Shown: positions 1 through 6,553 of the stretch, piece after piece
Numbering within the stretch: position 1 is the stretch's first letter
Layout: every line of letters begins with the position of its first letter
DNA from: Sulfurihydrogenibium yellowstonense SS-5
GTDB lineage: Bacteria > Aquificota > Aquificia > Aquificales > Hydrogenothermaceae
Direction: 5' to 3'
DNA: 8,970 nt
Assembly: GCF_000173615.1 (NCBI RefSeq)
Contig: NZ_ABZS01000055.1
Span: 1-8,970 of the forward strand
Notes under the pieces: model-generated
Told to the model about the DNA's origin: nothing
Database searches by the model: none
Seen by the model: only the letters and a program-made list of their open reading frames with translations
Made by a program: the position numbers and the translations under genes

Positions 1-179
1 AAAGTCTCTTCCATTGCTTCTTTTTGTAAATAGCCAGTCTCTTTCAATTTTCTTCCAAGCGCTGTAATTCTTCCTACGCTTAATATCTCATCAAACCGTC
101 CATCAGAATGGACAGCAACTATTAACATACGCGTTGAATATGTTCCAATATCTAGTAATGCTATAATTTTTGGCTTCAT
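1..179 (-). CDS. Ppx/GppA-family phosphatase, N-terminal fragment
   Basis: This is the first 59 codons of a gene that runs off the left edge. The translation starts MKPKIIALLDIGTYSTRMLI and continues with a VGRITALGRKLKETGYL stretch. The DIGTYSTRM segment (residues 10-18) matches the phosphate-1 motif of the actin-like ATPase fold. The later pattern of LG..L...G.L...A.E.T is characteristic of exopolyphosphatase / guanosine pentaphosphate phosphohydrolase proteins, which hydrolyse polyphosphate or pppGpp in the cytoplasm. The ATG (179-177) overlaps the TAA stop of the upstream NIL gene as TAATG, so it is probably translationally coupled and is the last visible member of the thrC operon. Polyphosphatase and pppGpp phosphatase cannot be told apart from this fragment. 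Family assignment is fairly secure; exact activity is not. Confidence 0.82.
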   Translation of the reverse strand, partial: MKPKIIALLDIGTYSTRMLIVAVHSDGRFDEILSVGRITALGRKLKETGYLQKEAMEET

Positions 180-421
180 TATTCTATAAAAACCTGACCT
201 TCTATTGGTTGGACTTCTACGCCATTTTCGACCAAGAAGTTTATAGCTTTTTCTATTTCTTCATCGTTTCCGATGAATTCAAGCTCCAACCAGCCTATCT
301 TTTCTTGAACGTTTGCCTTTCTTATGTTTATGTCAATATTAAAATTTTTACAAACTTTACTCAAAAGTGGTTCTTTTATTTTCTCTTCCGGATAGATAAG
401 CTTTAGCTTCATCGAATTCAT
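179..421 (-). CDS. stand-alone NIL-domain protein
   Basis: An 80-residue protein that is essentially one NIL domain, the ferredoxin-like fold found at the C-terminus of the methionine ABC transporter ATPase MetN and in some ferredoxin fusions. Visible hallmarks are an N-terminal strand KLKLIYPEE, then EPLLSKVCKNFNIDINIRKANV, the G-W-L-E-L-E-F-G core, and DEEIEKAINFLVENGVEVQPI. There are no transmembrane segments or cysteine clusters. The start at 421 is preferred over the ATG at 412 because it overlaps the carrier stop (TAATG) and sits 6 bp from a GGAGG ribosome site. NIL domains are thought to bind amino acids such as methionine or homocysteine. Placement right after a MoaD/ThiS carrier and a ThrC-like enzyme suggests an accessory role in sulfur amino acid synthesis, which is inference. 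Confidence 0.85.
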   Translation of the reverse strand: MNSMKLKLIYPEEKIKEPLLSKVCKNFNIDINIRKANVQEKIGWLELEFIGNDEEIEKAINFLVENGVEVQPIEGQVFIE

Positions 422-699
422 TATTTTCCTCCAGCTATTGCCGGTATTATAGCTACCACATCTCCATCTTTTAGTTGTGTATCCTTTCCTTGTAAAAATC
501 TTATATCTTCATCATTTACAAAAAAGTTGACAAACTTTCTAATCTCTCCGTTTTCATCAACAAGCCTTTCCTTGATGCCCGGGAATTCTTTTTCTAAATT
601 TTCTATTAACTCTCCGATTGTAGAAGCTGATATCTGAACTTCTCCTTGTCCTTGAGTAATTCTTCTTAAAGCTGTTGGTATTCTTACAGTTATTGCCAT
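421..699 (-). CDS. MoaD/ThiS-family sulfur carrier protein (CysO/HcyS-like), C-terminus GGK
   Basis: A 92-residue ubiquitin-fold protein. The N-terminal strand MAITVRIPTALRRIT, the helix TIGELIENLEKEFPGIKERL, the FVNFFVNDEDIRFL segment and the DGDVVAIIPAIAGG tail match the CysO branch of the MoaD/ThiS family. These proteins carry sulfur as a C-terminal glycine thiocarboxylate made by an E1-like adenylating enzyme. Here the di-glycine (residues 90-91) is followed by one lysine (92), so a protease would have to expose the glycine before activation, as described for the Ala-capped HcyS of Wolinella succinogenes. The start has an AAGGAGG site 7 bp upstream that overlaps the preceding gene's stop. 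Location after a ThrC-like PLP enzyme favours cysteine, homocysteine or threonine-branch chemistry over molybdopterin or thiamine. No protease or E1 gene is in the window. Confidence 0.85.
   Translation of the reverse strand: MAITVRIPTALRRITQGQGEVQISASTIGELIENLEKEFPGIKERLVDENGEIRKFVNFFVNDEDIRFLQGKDTQLKDGDVVAIIPAIAGGK
427..432 (-). promoter_or_regulatory. Shine-Dalgarno site for the NIL gene, inside the carrier's Gly-Gly codons
   Basis: On the minus strand the last codons of the carrier gene are GGA GGA AAA TAA. The two glycine codons form a GGAGGA ribosome site 5-6 bp before the NIL ATG at 421. The sequence that encodes the functional di-glycine tail thus also sets the start of the next gene. 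Confidence 0.7.
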
Positions 700-711
700 T
701 ATCTAACCTCC

Positions 712-1146
712 TTAAAGTTTTAATAATTTTTCAATAATACTTAAAAAAGCAGGATTGAATAATGTTAAAGCTAATAAAACGAGTATAATTAGAATATTTA
801 ACTTCAATTCCAATCTTTTAAATCTCTCATCAACTACTTTAAATCTTTCGTCAATCACTTTAAATTTCTCATCAATCGCTTTAAATTTTTCATCAATTGA
901 ATTAAATCTTTCATTAATAACTTTAAACCTTTCTTCAAACAGGTCCCTAGTTACAAGCTCATTTTTTAACTCTTCTTTTAGCTCTATTTTTAATATTTCC
1001 TTTTTTTCGACGATTAACTTTTCAGCTTTTTTGTCAATTTCTTCTACAGCCTTTTCAAAAGCTTCTGCAAACTTTTCTGCCTTTTCTTTACTTCCAAGTG
1101 CCTCTTCTAATATGTTATATAAACTTCTCGGCAGTGTATAAGCCAT
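712..1146 (-). CDS. small coiled-coil protein with C-terminal membrane anchor (DUF1640-like)
   Basis: A 144-residue protein of unknown function. Residues 18-66 are a highly charged helix rich in Glu and Lys. Residues about 70-112 are six near-identical heptads of the form E-R/K-F-K-x-I-D, a strong coiled coil. Residues about 117-138 are a hydrophobic membrane segment (LNILIILVLLALTLF), followed by a short LLKL tail. It is likely an oligomeric, tail-anchored protein with most of its mass in the cytoplasm. It resembles the DUF1640/CCDC90-like coiled-coil proteins that I recall as common in Aquificota, though this is not a firm match. I start it at the ATG at 1146: an AGGTGG ribosome site lies 5 bp upstream, and a GTG at 1155 falls within that site. 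Only one base separates the thrC stop from the ATG. A role in the sulfur operon is not evident. Confidence 0.75.
   Translation of the reverse strand: MAYTLPRSLYNILEEALGSKEKAEKFAEAFEKAVEEIDKKAEKLIVEKKEILKIELKEELKNELVTRDLFEERFKVINERFNSIDEKFKAIDEKFKVIDERFKVVDERFKRLELKLNILIILVLLALTLFNPAFLSIIEKLLKL
816..941 (-). repeat. six tandem 21-bp units coding for heptads
   Basis: Six direct 21-bp units start at 816, 837, 858, 879, 900 and 921. Each holds a version of CTTTAAATnTnTCATCAAT (plus-strand reading). Units 2-4 are nearly identical, and units 1, 5 and 6 have diverged. They encode the E-R/K-F-K-x-I-D heptads of the coiled-coil protein and look like a product of slippage or duplication, so unit number may vary between strains. 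Confidence 0.8.
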
Positions 1147-1147
1147 T

Positions 1148-2374
1148 TTATCCACCTATAACTTTGCTTTTAAACTCTGCCAACGATGGTTTTATATGTA
1201 TAGGTTTTTCAAGCTTTCCTTCAAGAACTTCCATTGTTTTATAACCATTTCCTGTAATGTAAGCAACAACTACTTCGTCTTTATCTATCATTCCCATCTC
1301 TACATACTTTTTCAGTACTGCGATTGTTGTACCACCTGCGGTTTCTGTAAAGATTCCTTCTGTTTTTGCTAGTAATTTGATGCCTTCTATAATTTCCTCA
1401 TCTGTTGCTATTTGGATATCACCTTTACTTTCCTTTGCTACTTTAACAGCATATGGTCCGTCAGCCGGGTTTCCTATAGCTATAGATTTTGCTATTGTAT
1501 TAGGTTTTACCGGTTTTATAAAATCTCTTCCTTCTTTAAATGCTTGGTATATAGGACTGCATCCTTCTGCTTGTGCTCCAAGCATCCTTGGAAGGTCTCC
1601 TTCTACCAAGCCAACTTCTCTTAATTCGTTAAAACCTTTCCAAATTTTTGTATAAAGAGAGCCTGACGCAAGAGGTGCAACTACTACGTTCGGTATTTTC
1701 CAACCAAGCTGCTCTGCAACTTCAAACGCCAAGGTTTTTGAACCTTCAGAGTAGAAAGGTCTAACGTTTATATTAACAAATGCCCATCCAAACTCGTTGG
1801 CAATTTCAGAAGAAAGTCTGTTAACGTCGTCATAATTTCCATCAACTGCTACAACAACAGGATTGAAAACCAAGCTACCAATGATTTTGTTTGTTTCTAA
1901 GTTTGCCGGTATGAATACATAACATTTCATTCCTGCAGAAGCTGCATGGGCTGCAACAGAGTTAGCAAGGTTTCCTGTAGAGGCACAAGCAGCAGTATCA
2001 AAACCAAACTCTTTTGCCTTAGAAAGAGCAACTGCAACAACTCTATCTTTAAATGATAGTGTAGGATGGTTGACAGAGTCATCTTTTATATAAAGATTAT
2101 TTAATCCTAAAAGCTTGCCGAGATTTTCTGCTTTTACAAGCGGCGTAAATCCTGCAGATAGACCAACGGTTGGATTTTCTACCGGCAGCAGGTCGATATA
2201 TCTCCAAAGGCTTTTTGGACCTTTTTCAATTTTCTCTCTTGATATATTCTTTTTTATCTCATCATAATCGTATACAATCTCCAATGGACCAAAACAAAAT
2301 TCACATACATGAATTGGTTCTACAGGATACTCAGCTCCACACTCTTTGCATTTTAAAGCCTTTACTTTTGCCAA
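1148..2374 (-). CDS. thrC: threonine synthase (PLP fold-type II, zinc-ribbon N-terminus)
   Basis: A 408-residue cytoplasmic enzyme of the threonine synthase family, which converts O-phosphohomoserine to threonine and phosphate. The N-terminus carries a zinc-ribbon-like C9-x2-C12 and C24-x2-C27 pair. The PLP lysine is Lys109 in HPTLSFKDRV, with the phosphate-binding STGNLANS loop at 132-139. SIAIGNPADGPYAV and ETAGGTTIAVLKKY are typical of ThrC rather than cysteine synthase. The start is a TTG at 2374 directly after an in-frame TAA, with a GGAGG site 9 bp upstream, so no longer start is possible. It heads an operon with a sulfur carrier and a NIL protein. That context leaves open a sulfhydrylase-like side or main activity with a thiocarboxylated partner, as for CysM with CysO. 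Family call strong; substrate slightly open. Confidence 0.92.
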   Translation of the reverse strand: MAKVKALKCKECGAEYPVEPIHVCEFCFGPLEIVYDYDEIKKNISREKIEKGPKSLWRYIDLLPVENPTVGLSAGFTPLVKAENLGKLLGLNNLYIKDDSVNHPTLSFKDRVVAVALSKAKEFGFDTAACASTGNLANSVAAHAASAGMKCYVFIPANLETNKIIGSLVFNPVVVAVDGNYDDVNRLSSEIANEFGWAFVNINVRPFYSEGSKTLAFEVAEQLGWKIPNVVVAPLASGSLYTKIWKGFNELREVGLVEGDLPRMLGAQAEGCSPIYQAFKEGRDFIKPVKPNTIAKSIAIGNPADGPYAVKVAKESKGDIQIATDEEIIEGIKLLAKTEGIFTETAGGTTIAVLKKYVEMGMIDKDEVVVAYITGNGYKTMEVLEGKLEKPIHIKPSLAEFKSKVIGG

Positions 2375-2407
2375 TTAATCCTTCCTCCATCAAGAAAAAT
2401 AATAGAA

Positions 2408-2416
2408 ATTTTACCA
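2408..2416 (-). promoter_or_regulatory. extended -10 promoter for the thrC operon
   Basis: On the minus strand the sequence reads TGGTAAAAT: a TG dinucleotide, one base, then TAAAAT (5 of 6 to TATAAT). No convincing -35 is present at 16-18 bp, so this would be an extended -10 promoter. Transcription would start near 2401, giving a leader of roughly 27 nt, too short for a riboswitch or attenuator. Confidence 0.4.
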
Positions 2417-2424
2417 TATTTTTG

Positions 2425-2433
2425 TGCTAAAAT
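2425..2433 (+). promoter_or_regulatory. extended -10 promoter for guaB
   Basis: TGCTAAAAT is a TG-n-TAAAAT extended -10 element. It would start transcription near 2440, about 26 nt before the guaB TTG. An alternative pairing is TTTACC (2410-2415) and TATTAA (2433-2438), 17 bp apart. The element mirrors the divergent thrC promoter 9-17 bp away, so the two probably compete for or share polymerase access. Confidence 0.42.
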
Positions 2434-2453
2434 ATTAATTTATATTACCTTAG

Positions 2454-3932
<1,479 letters not shown>

Positions 3933-3945
3933 AAGGAGTTGGAAA

Positions 3946-4293
3946 ATGGAGAAACCAACAGATTTTGAACTGCTTTTAGCTCAAGAAATTACAAATTTAG
4001 ATAGATTTATTATTAAAAGTCCTCTTGGAACAAACGAATTTTGGAGTGAGTGGCAAAGGAAAGCCGGTGAAATAGTTATCACAAAAGCTGCTATAAAGAA
4101 AGCTATTAGGATTTATGAGAAAAAACTACCACCGGAACAGTTATTAAAACTGTCTGCAATGCTTGAATCTTATAGAGAAATCGCATCATATCTTGAATTA
4201 CTTAGAGAGACTGCATTAAAGATAAAAGGAATTGACATAGAAGGATTTACTTTATTTGACAGTATGGAAGGAGATAACGAAGAGGAATTTTAA
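3946..4293 (+). CDS. hypothetical helical protein between guaB and pgk
   Basis: A 115-residue protein I do not recognise. It has an AAGGAG ribosome site 7 bp before the ATG and sits 13 bp after guaB and 14 bp before pgk, so it is almost surely translated and co-transcribed. The sequence is free of cysteine and has no signal peptide or membrane segment. Residues about 35-95 are rich in Lys, Glu, Ile and Leu and look like two or three amphipathic helices (KAAIKKAIRIYEKKL and SAMLESYREIASYLELLRE). A conserved-looking NEFWSEWQRKAGE patch precedes them. The C-terminus (MEGDNEEEF) is acidic and probably disordered. It may be a lineage-specific small protein; no function can be assigned from sequence or neighbours. 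Confidence 0.8.
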   Translation: MEKPTDFELLLAQEITNLDRFIIKSPLGTNEFWSEWQRKAGEIVITKAAIKKAIRIYEKKLPPEQLLKLSAMLESYREIASYLELLRETALKIKGIDIEGFTLFDSMEGDNEEEF

Positions 4294-4307
4294 TAAAGGA
4301 GGGTTTA

Positions 4308-5504
4308 ATGTTTGATAATTACCTAACTTTAAAAGATGTTGACGTATCGGGAAAAAGGGTTTTTGTTAGAGTTGATTACAACGTGCCGATTGATGAAAAC
4401 GGAAACATTGAAGATGATGTAAGAATAAGAGAAACTGTTCCGACTATAAATTATCTTCTTGATAGAAATGCAAAAATAATTCTTGCATCACATCTTGGAA
4501 GACCAAAAGGAAAACCAGACCCTAAATATTCTTTATATCCAGTGGCTAAAAGATTAGAAAGATTGGTAGGAAAAGAAGTTAAATTTTTACCCGACTGTGT
4601 AGGCGAAGATGTAGAAAAAACAGTTTTATACATGAAAGAAGGTGAAATAGTTCTACTAGAAAATTTAAGATTTCATAAAGAAGAAGAGAATAATGACCCA
4701 GAATTTGCAAAAGCATTGGCAAAGCTTGCTGAAATTTATGTAATAGATGCATTTGGAACATGTCATAGAAAACACGCTTCAATGTATGGAATAAAAGACT
4801 ACGTCCAACCTGTTGTAATGGGATTTTTGCTTGAGAAAGAAATAGAATACTTTAAAAAAGCATTATTAAATCCACAAAGACCTGTGGTTGCATTTCTTGG
4901 AGGGTCTAAGGTTTCATCTAAGCTTGGAGTGATAGAGTTTTTAATTGACAAGGTGGATAAAATATTTATCGGCGGTGCGATGGCTTTCACTTTTATAAAA
5001 GCTCTTGGCTACAAAGTAGGTTCATCTCTTGTTGAAGAGGAAATGATCAAAAAAGCATTAGAAATAATAGAAAAAGCTAAGGAAAAAGACGTTAAATTTT
5101 ATCTACCGGTAGACTTTATCTGTGGTCAAGCTGTTTCTGACCAAACACCGGTTATTGAAGTTGCATGGCAAGAAATACCATCCGGCTGGCTTGGTCTTGA
5201 TATAGGACATGCATCAGTAGTTTTAATAAAAGAAATCATAAAAGATGCACAAACTATAGTTTGGAATGGACCTATGGGAGTTTTTGAGATAGATAAATTC
5301 AAAATGGGAACCTTTGAACTTGCTCATGCAATAGCAGAATCACCGGCGTTGTCAATCGCAGGCGGTGGCGATACAGATTATGCAATTCATAAAGCAGGTG
5401 TAGTAGACAAAATAAGCTATCTTTCGACAGGTGGCGGTGCATTCTTAGAACTTCTTGAAGGAAAACAGCTACCTTGCTTGGAGGCAATCACAAGAAAGGG
5501 TTAA
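4308..5504 (+). CDS. pgk: phosphoglycerate kinase
   Basis: A 398-residue monomeric cytoplasmic enzyme that interconverts 1,3-bisphosphoglycerate plus ADP with 3-phosphoglycerate plus ATP, working in glycolysis or gluconeogenesis. The N-domain substrate site shows RVDYNVP (21-27), SHLGRPKG (61-68) and NLRFHKEEENNDPEF, followed by DAFGTCHRKHAS. The hinge and C-domain nucleotide site show FLGGSKVSSKLGVI, VWNGPMGVFE (Trp319) and STGGGAFLELLEG near the end. Length is normal and every motif is intact. A strong AAGGAGGG site lies 4 bp before the ATG. It is the third gene of the guaB group. No clear simple terminator follows; the repeat cluster after it may serve that purpose. Confidence 0.97.
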   Translation: MFDNYLTLKDVDVSGKRVFVRVDYNVPIDENGNIEDDVRIRETVPTINYLLDRNAKIILASHLGRPKGKPDPKYSLYPVAKRLERLVGKEVKFLPDCVGEDVEKTVLYMKEGEIVLLENLRFHKEEENNDPEFAKALAKLAEIYVIDAFGTCHRKHASMYGIKDYVQPVVMGFLLEKEIEYFKKALLNPQRPVVAFLGGSKVSSKLGVIEFLIDKVDKIFIGGAMAFTFIKALGYKVGSSLVEEEMIKKALEIIEKAKEKDVKFYLPVDFICGQAVSDQTPVIEVAWQEIPSGWLGLDIGHASVVLIKEIIKDAQTIVWNGPMGVFEIDKFKMGTFELAHAIAESPALSIAGGGDTDYAIHKAGVVDKISYLSTGGGAFLELLEGKQLPCLEAITRKG

Positions 5505-5554
5505 GTTTGGATTATTTGGGAGTGAGAAATTATTAATCTTTATTAAATTTAAAA

Positions 5555-5588
5555 GGTGTTCCTTCGGGCTTACGTCCTTTGGATGACA
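5555..5588 (+). repeat. dispersed intergenic repeat, copy 1
   Basis: A 34-bp copy with the core CCTTCGGGCTTACGTCC and the end GGATGACA. It shares orientation with copy 3 and is inverted relative to copy 2. With copy 2 it can form a stem whose 8-bp core is CTTACGTC/GACGTAAG. The family resembles the TGTCATyCTGAnnn...GAAGrATCT repeats seen between genes in many bacteria. Confidence 0.75.
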
Positions 5589-5596
5589 GTGAAAGG

Positions 5597-5626
5597 TTGA
5601 CTGAAAAGCATTAGAGAAAGGATAAT
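5597..5626 (+). promoter_or_regulatory. candidate sigma-70-type promoter for suhB-pheA
   Basis: TTGACT (5597-5602) and GATAAT (5621-5626), each 5 of 6 to consensus, are separated by 18 bp. The predicted start is near 5633, exactly where repeat copy 2 begins, giving a leader of about 147 nt that would contain the copy 2/copy 3 hairpin. It is the best promoter-like pair in the gap. Confidence 0.45.
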
Positions 5627-5632
5627 CTTATA

Positions 5633-5660
5633 TGTCATTCTGACGTAAGCGAAGAATCTC
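5633..5660 (-). repeat. dispersed intergenic repeat, copy 2 (inverted)
   Basis: A 28-bp inverted copy reading TGTCATTCTGACGTAAGCG and ending GAAGAATCTC. It is followed directly by seven T (5661-5667). It pairs well with copy 3 (GAGAT, CTTCG, CTTACG, TCAG and ATGACA blocks) and less well with copy 1, so only one of the two stems can form at a time. Confidence 0.8.
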
Positions 5661-5679
5661 TTTTTTTACTTTTAAAGAG

Positions 5680-5712
5680 GAGATCCTTCGGACTTACGCC
5701 CTCAGGATGACA
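5680..5712 (+). repeat. dispersed intergenic repeat, copy 3
   Basis: A 33-bp copy running from GAGATCCTTCGG to CAGGATGACA. With copy 2 it makes an imperfect inverted repeat with a 19-nt loop (5661-5679). It ends 67 bp before the suhB start. Confidence 0.8.
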
Positions 5713-5779
5713 AAAAAGGTAAGTTTATAAAAATTTTAAAAAACTATCATTTAAAAACCAAGATTAAAAGGAGCTGAGA

Positions 5780-6553
5780 TTGAGTAAATTCTTAGAAGTA
5801 GCAAAAGAAGCAGCTTTTATTGGTGGGGGAATTTTAAAAGAGAACTTTAAAAAAGTGAAAAAAACTGATATAGAAAGTAAAGGAATTAAAGATTTTGTTA
5901 CATATGTTGATAAACTATCAGAGGAAAGGATAAGAAATCATATACTTAAAAACTTTCCTGACCATGCTTTTCTTGGTGAAGAGGATGGAAAGTTTGGCGA
6001 AAACGAATTTACTTGGGTGGTTGACCCATTAGACGGAACAAAAAACTACATATGCGGTTTTGAGATCTTTGCCGTATCGGTTGCACTTCTTCACAATAAC
6101 GAGCCGATAGTTGGGGTTATCTACGTTCCTATGTTAGATAAAATTTACTGGGCGGAAAAAGGGGCAGGTAGCTATTTAAACGGAGAAAAGATAAAAGTAT
6201 CCAACAGACCAATCGAGCAGGCGGTTGTATCAACAGGCTTCCCATTTAGATATATAGCAGAGCTTGATAATTATCTTGATATGCTAAAAAAAGCAATGAT
6301 TACATTTTCAGGAGTTAGAAGACCCGGAGCTGCAGCAGTTGATTTAGCGTTAGTGGCAGAAGGTGTTTTTGATGGATTTTTTGAGATGAAGCTTTCTATA
6401 TGGGATATAGCAGCAGGTGTACTACTCATTCAAGAAGCAGGCGGCATATACTCAAATTTTGAAGGCGGGAAAGATTTATCCTCCGGAGATGTAATTGCAG
6501 GGGGAAAAGAGATTTACGATGTTTTATATGATATAGTCAGGAGTAGTAAATAA
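5780..6553 (+). CDS. suhB: inositol monophosphatase family phosphatase
   Basis: A 257-residue Mg-dependent, Li-sensitive-type sugar phosphatase that removes phosphate from inositol-1-phosphate and, in some thermophiles, also from fructose-1,6-bisphosphate. Metal ligands are visible: Glu67-Glu68 in FLGEEDG, Asp82 and Asp85 in WVVDPLDGTKNY, and Asp209 in SIWDIAAG. GVRRPGAAAVDLALVAEG and IQEAGG complete the signature. Length is typical. The start is a TTG at 5780 with AAAAGGAG 6 bp upstream; the following residues match the family N-terminus. The motif has Lys where most members have Thr or Asn (DGTKNY). It is followed by pheA with no gap. The substrate cannot be fixed: inositol phosphate, fructose bisphosphate and an RNA-related SuhB role are all possible. 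The symbol reflects the family only. Confidence 0.92.
   Translation: MSKFLEVAKEAAFIGGGILKENFKKVKKTDIESKGIKDFVTYVDKLSEERIRNHILKNFPDHAFLGEEDGKFGENEFTWVVDPLDGTKNYICGFEIFAVSVALLHNNEPIVGVIYVPMLDKIYWAEKGAGSYLNGEKIKVSNRPIEQAVVSTGFPFRYIAELDNYLDMLKKAMITFSGVRRPGAAAVDLALVAEGVFDGFFEMKLSIWDIAAGVLLIQEAGGIYSNFEGGKDLSSGDVIAGGKEIYDVLYDIVRSSK

Larger units (their letters stand above)
5505..5779. other. intergenic region between pgk and suhB
   Basis: This 275-bp gap has no credible gene. It holds an AT-rich start, three copies of a dispersed repeat (5555-5588, 5633-5660, 5680-5712), a candidate promoter (5597-5626), an A/T-rich tail, and the AAAAGGAG ribosome site of suhB at 5766-5773. A weak second -10 (TATCAT, 5745-5750) lacks a recognisable -35. 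Confidence 0.75.

Noticed and set aside
170..406. A plus-strand open frame rich in Phe and Tyr opposite the NIL gene
   Set aside because: It is antisense to two genes with recognisable families, and its composition is typical of a shadow frame.
755..1141. A long plus-strand open frame opposite the coiled-coil gene, rich in Ser, Asn and Leu
   Set aside because: It is the low-complexity mirror of the heptad repeats and has no ribosome site. The minus-strand reading has operon context, a coiled coil and a membrane segment.
1148..1155. GTG start at 1155 for the coiled-coil gene
   Set aside because: It overlaps the AGGTGG ribosome site, while the ATG at 1146 is correctly spaced from it.
5713..5765. 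TATCAT (5745-5750) as the main suhB promoter
   Set aside because: The hexamer at the right distance (AGTTTA) does not resemble a -35. The pair at 5597-5626 is better.
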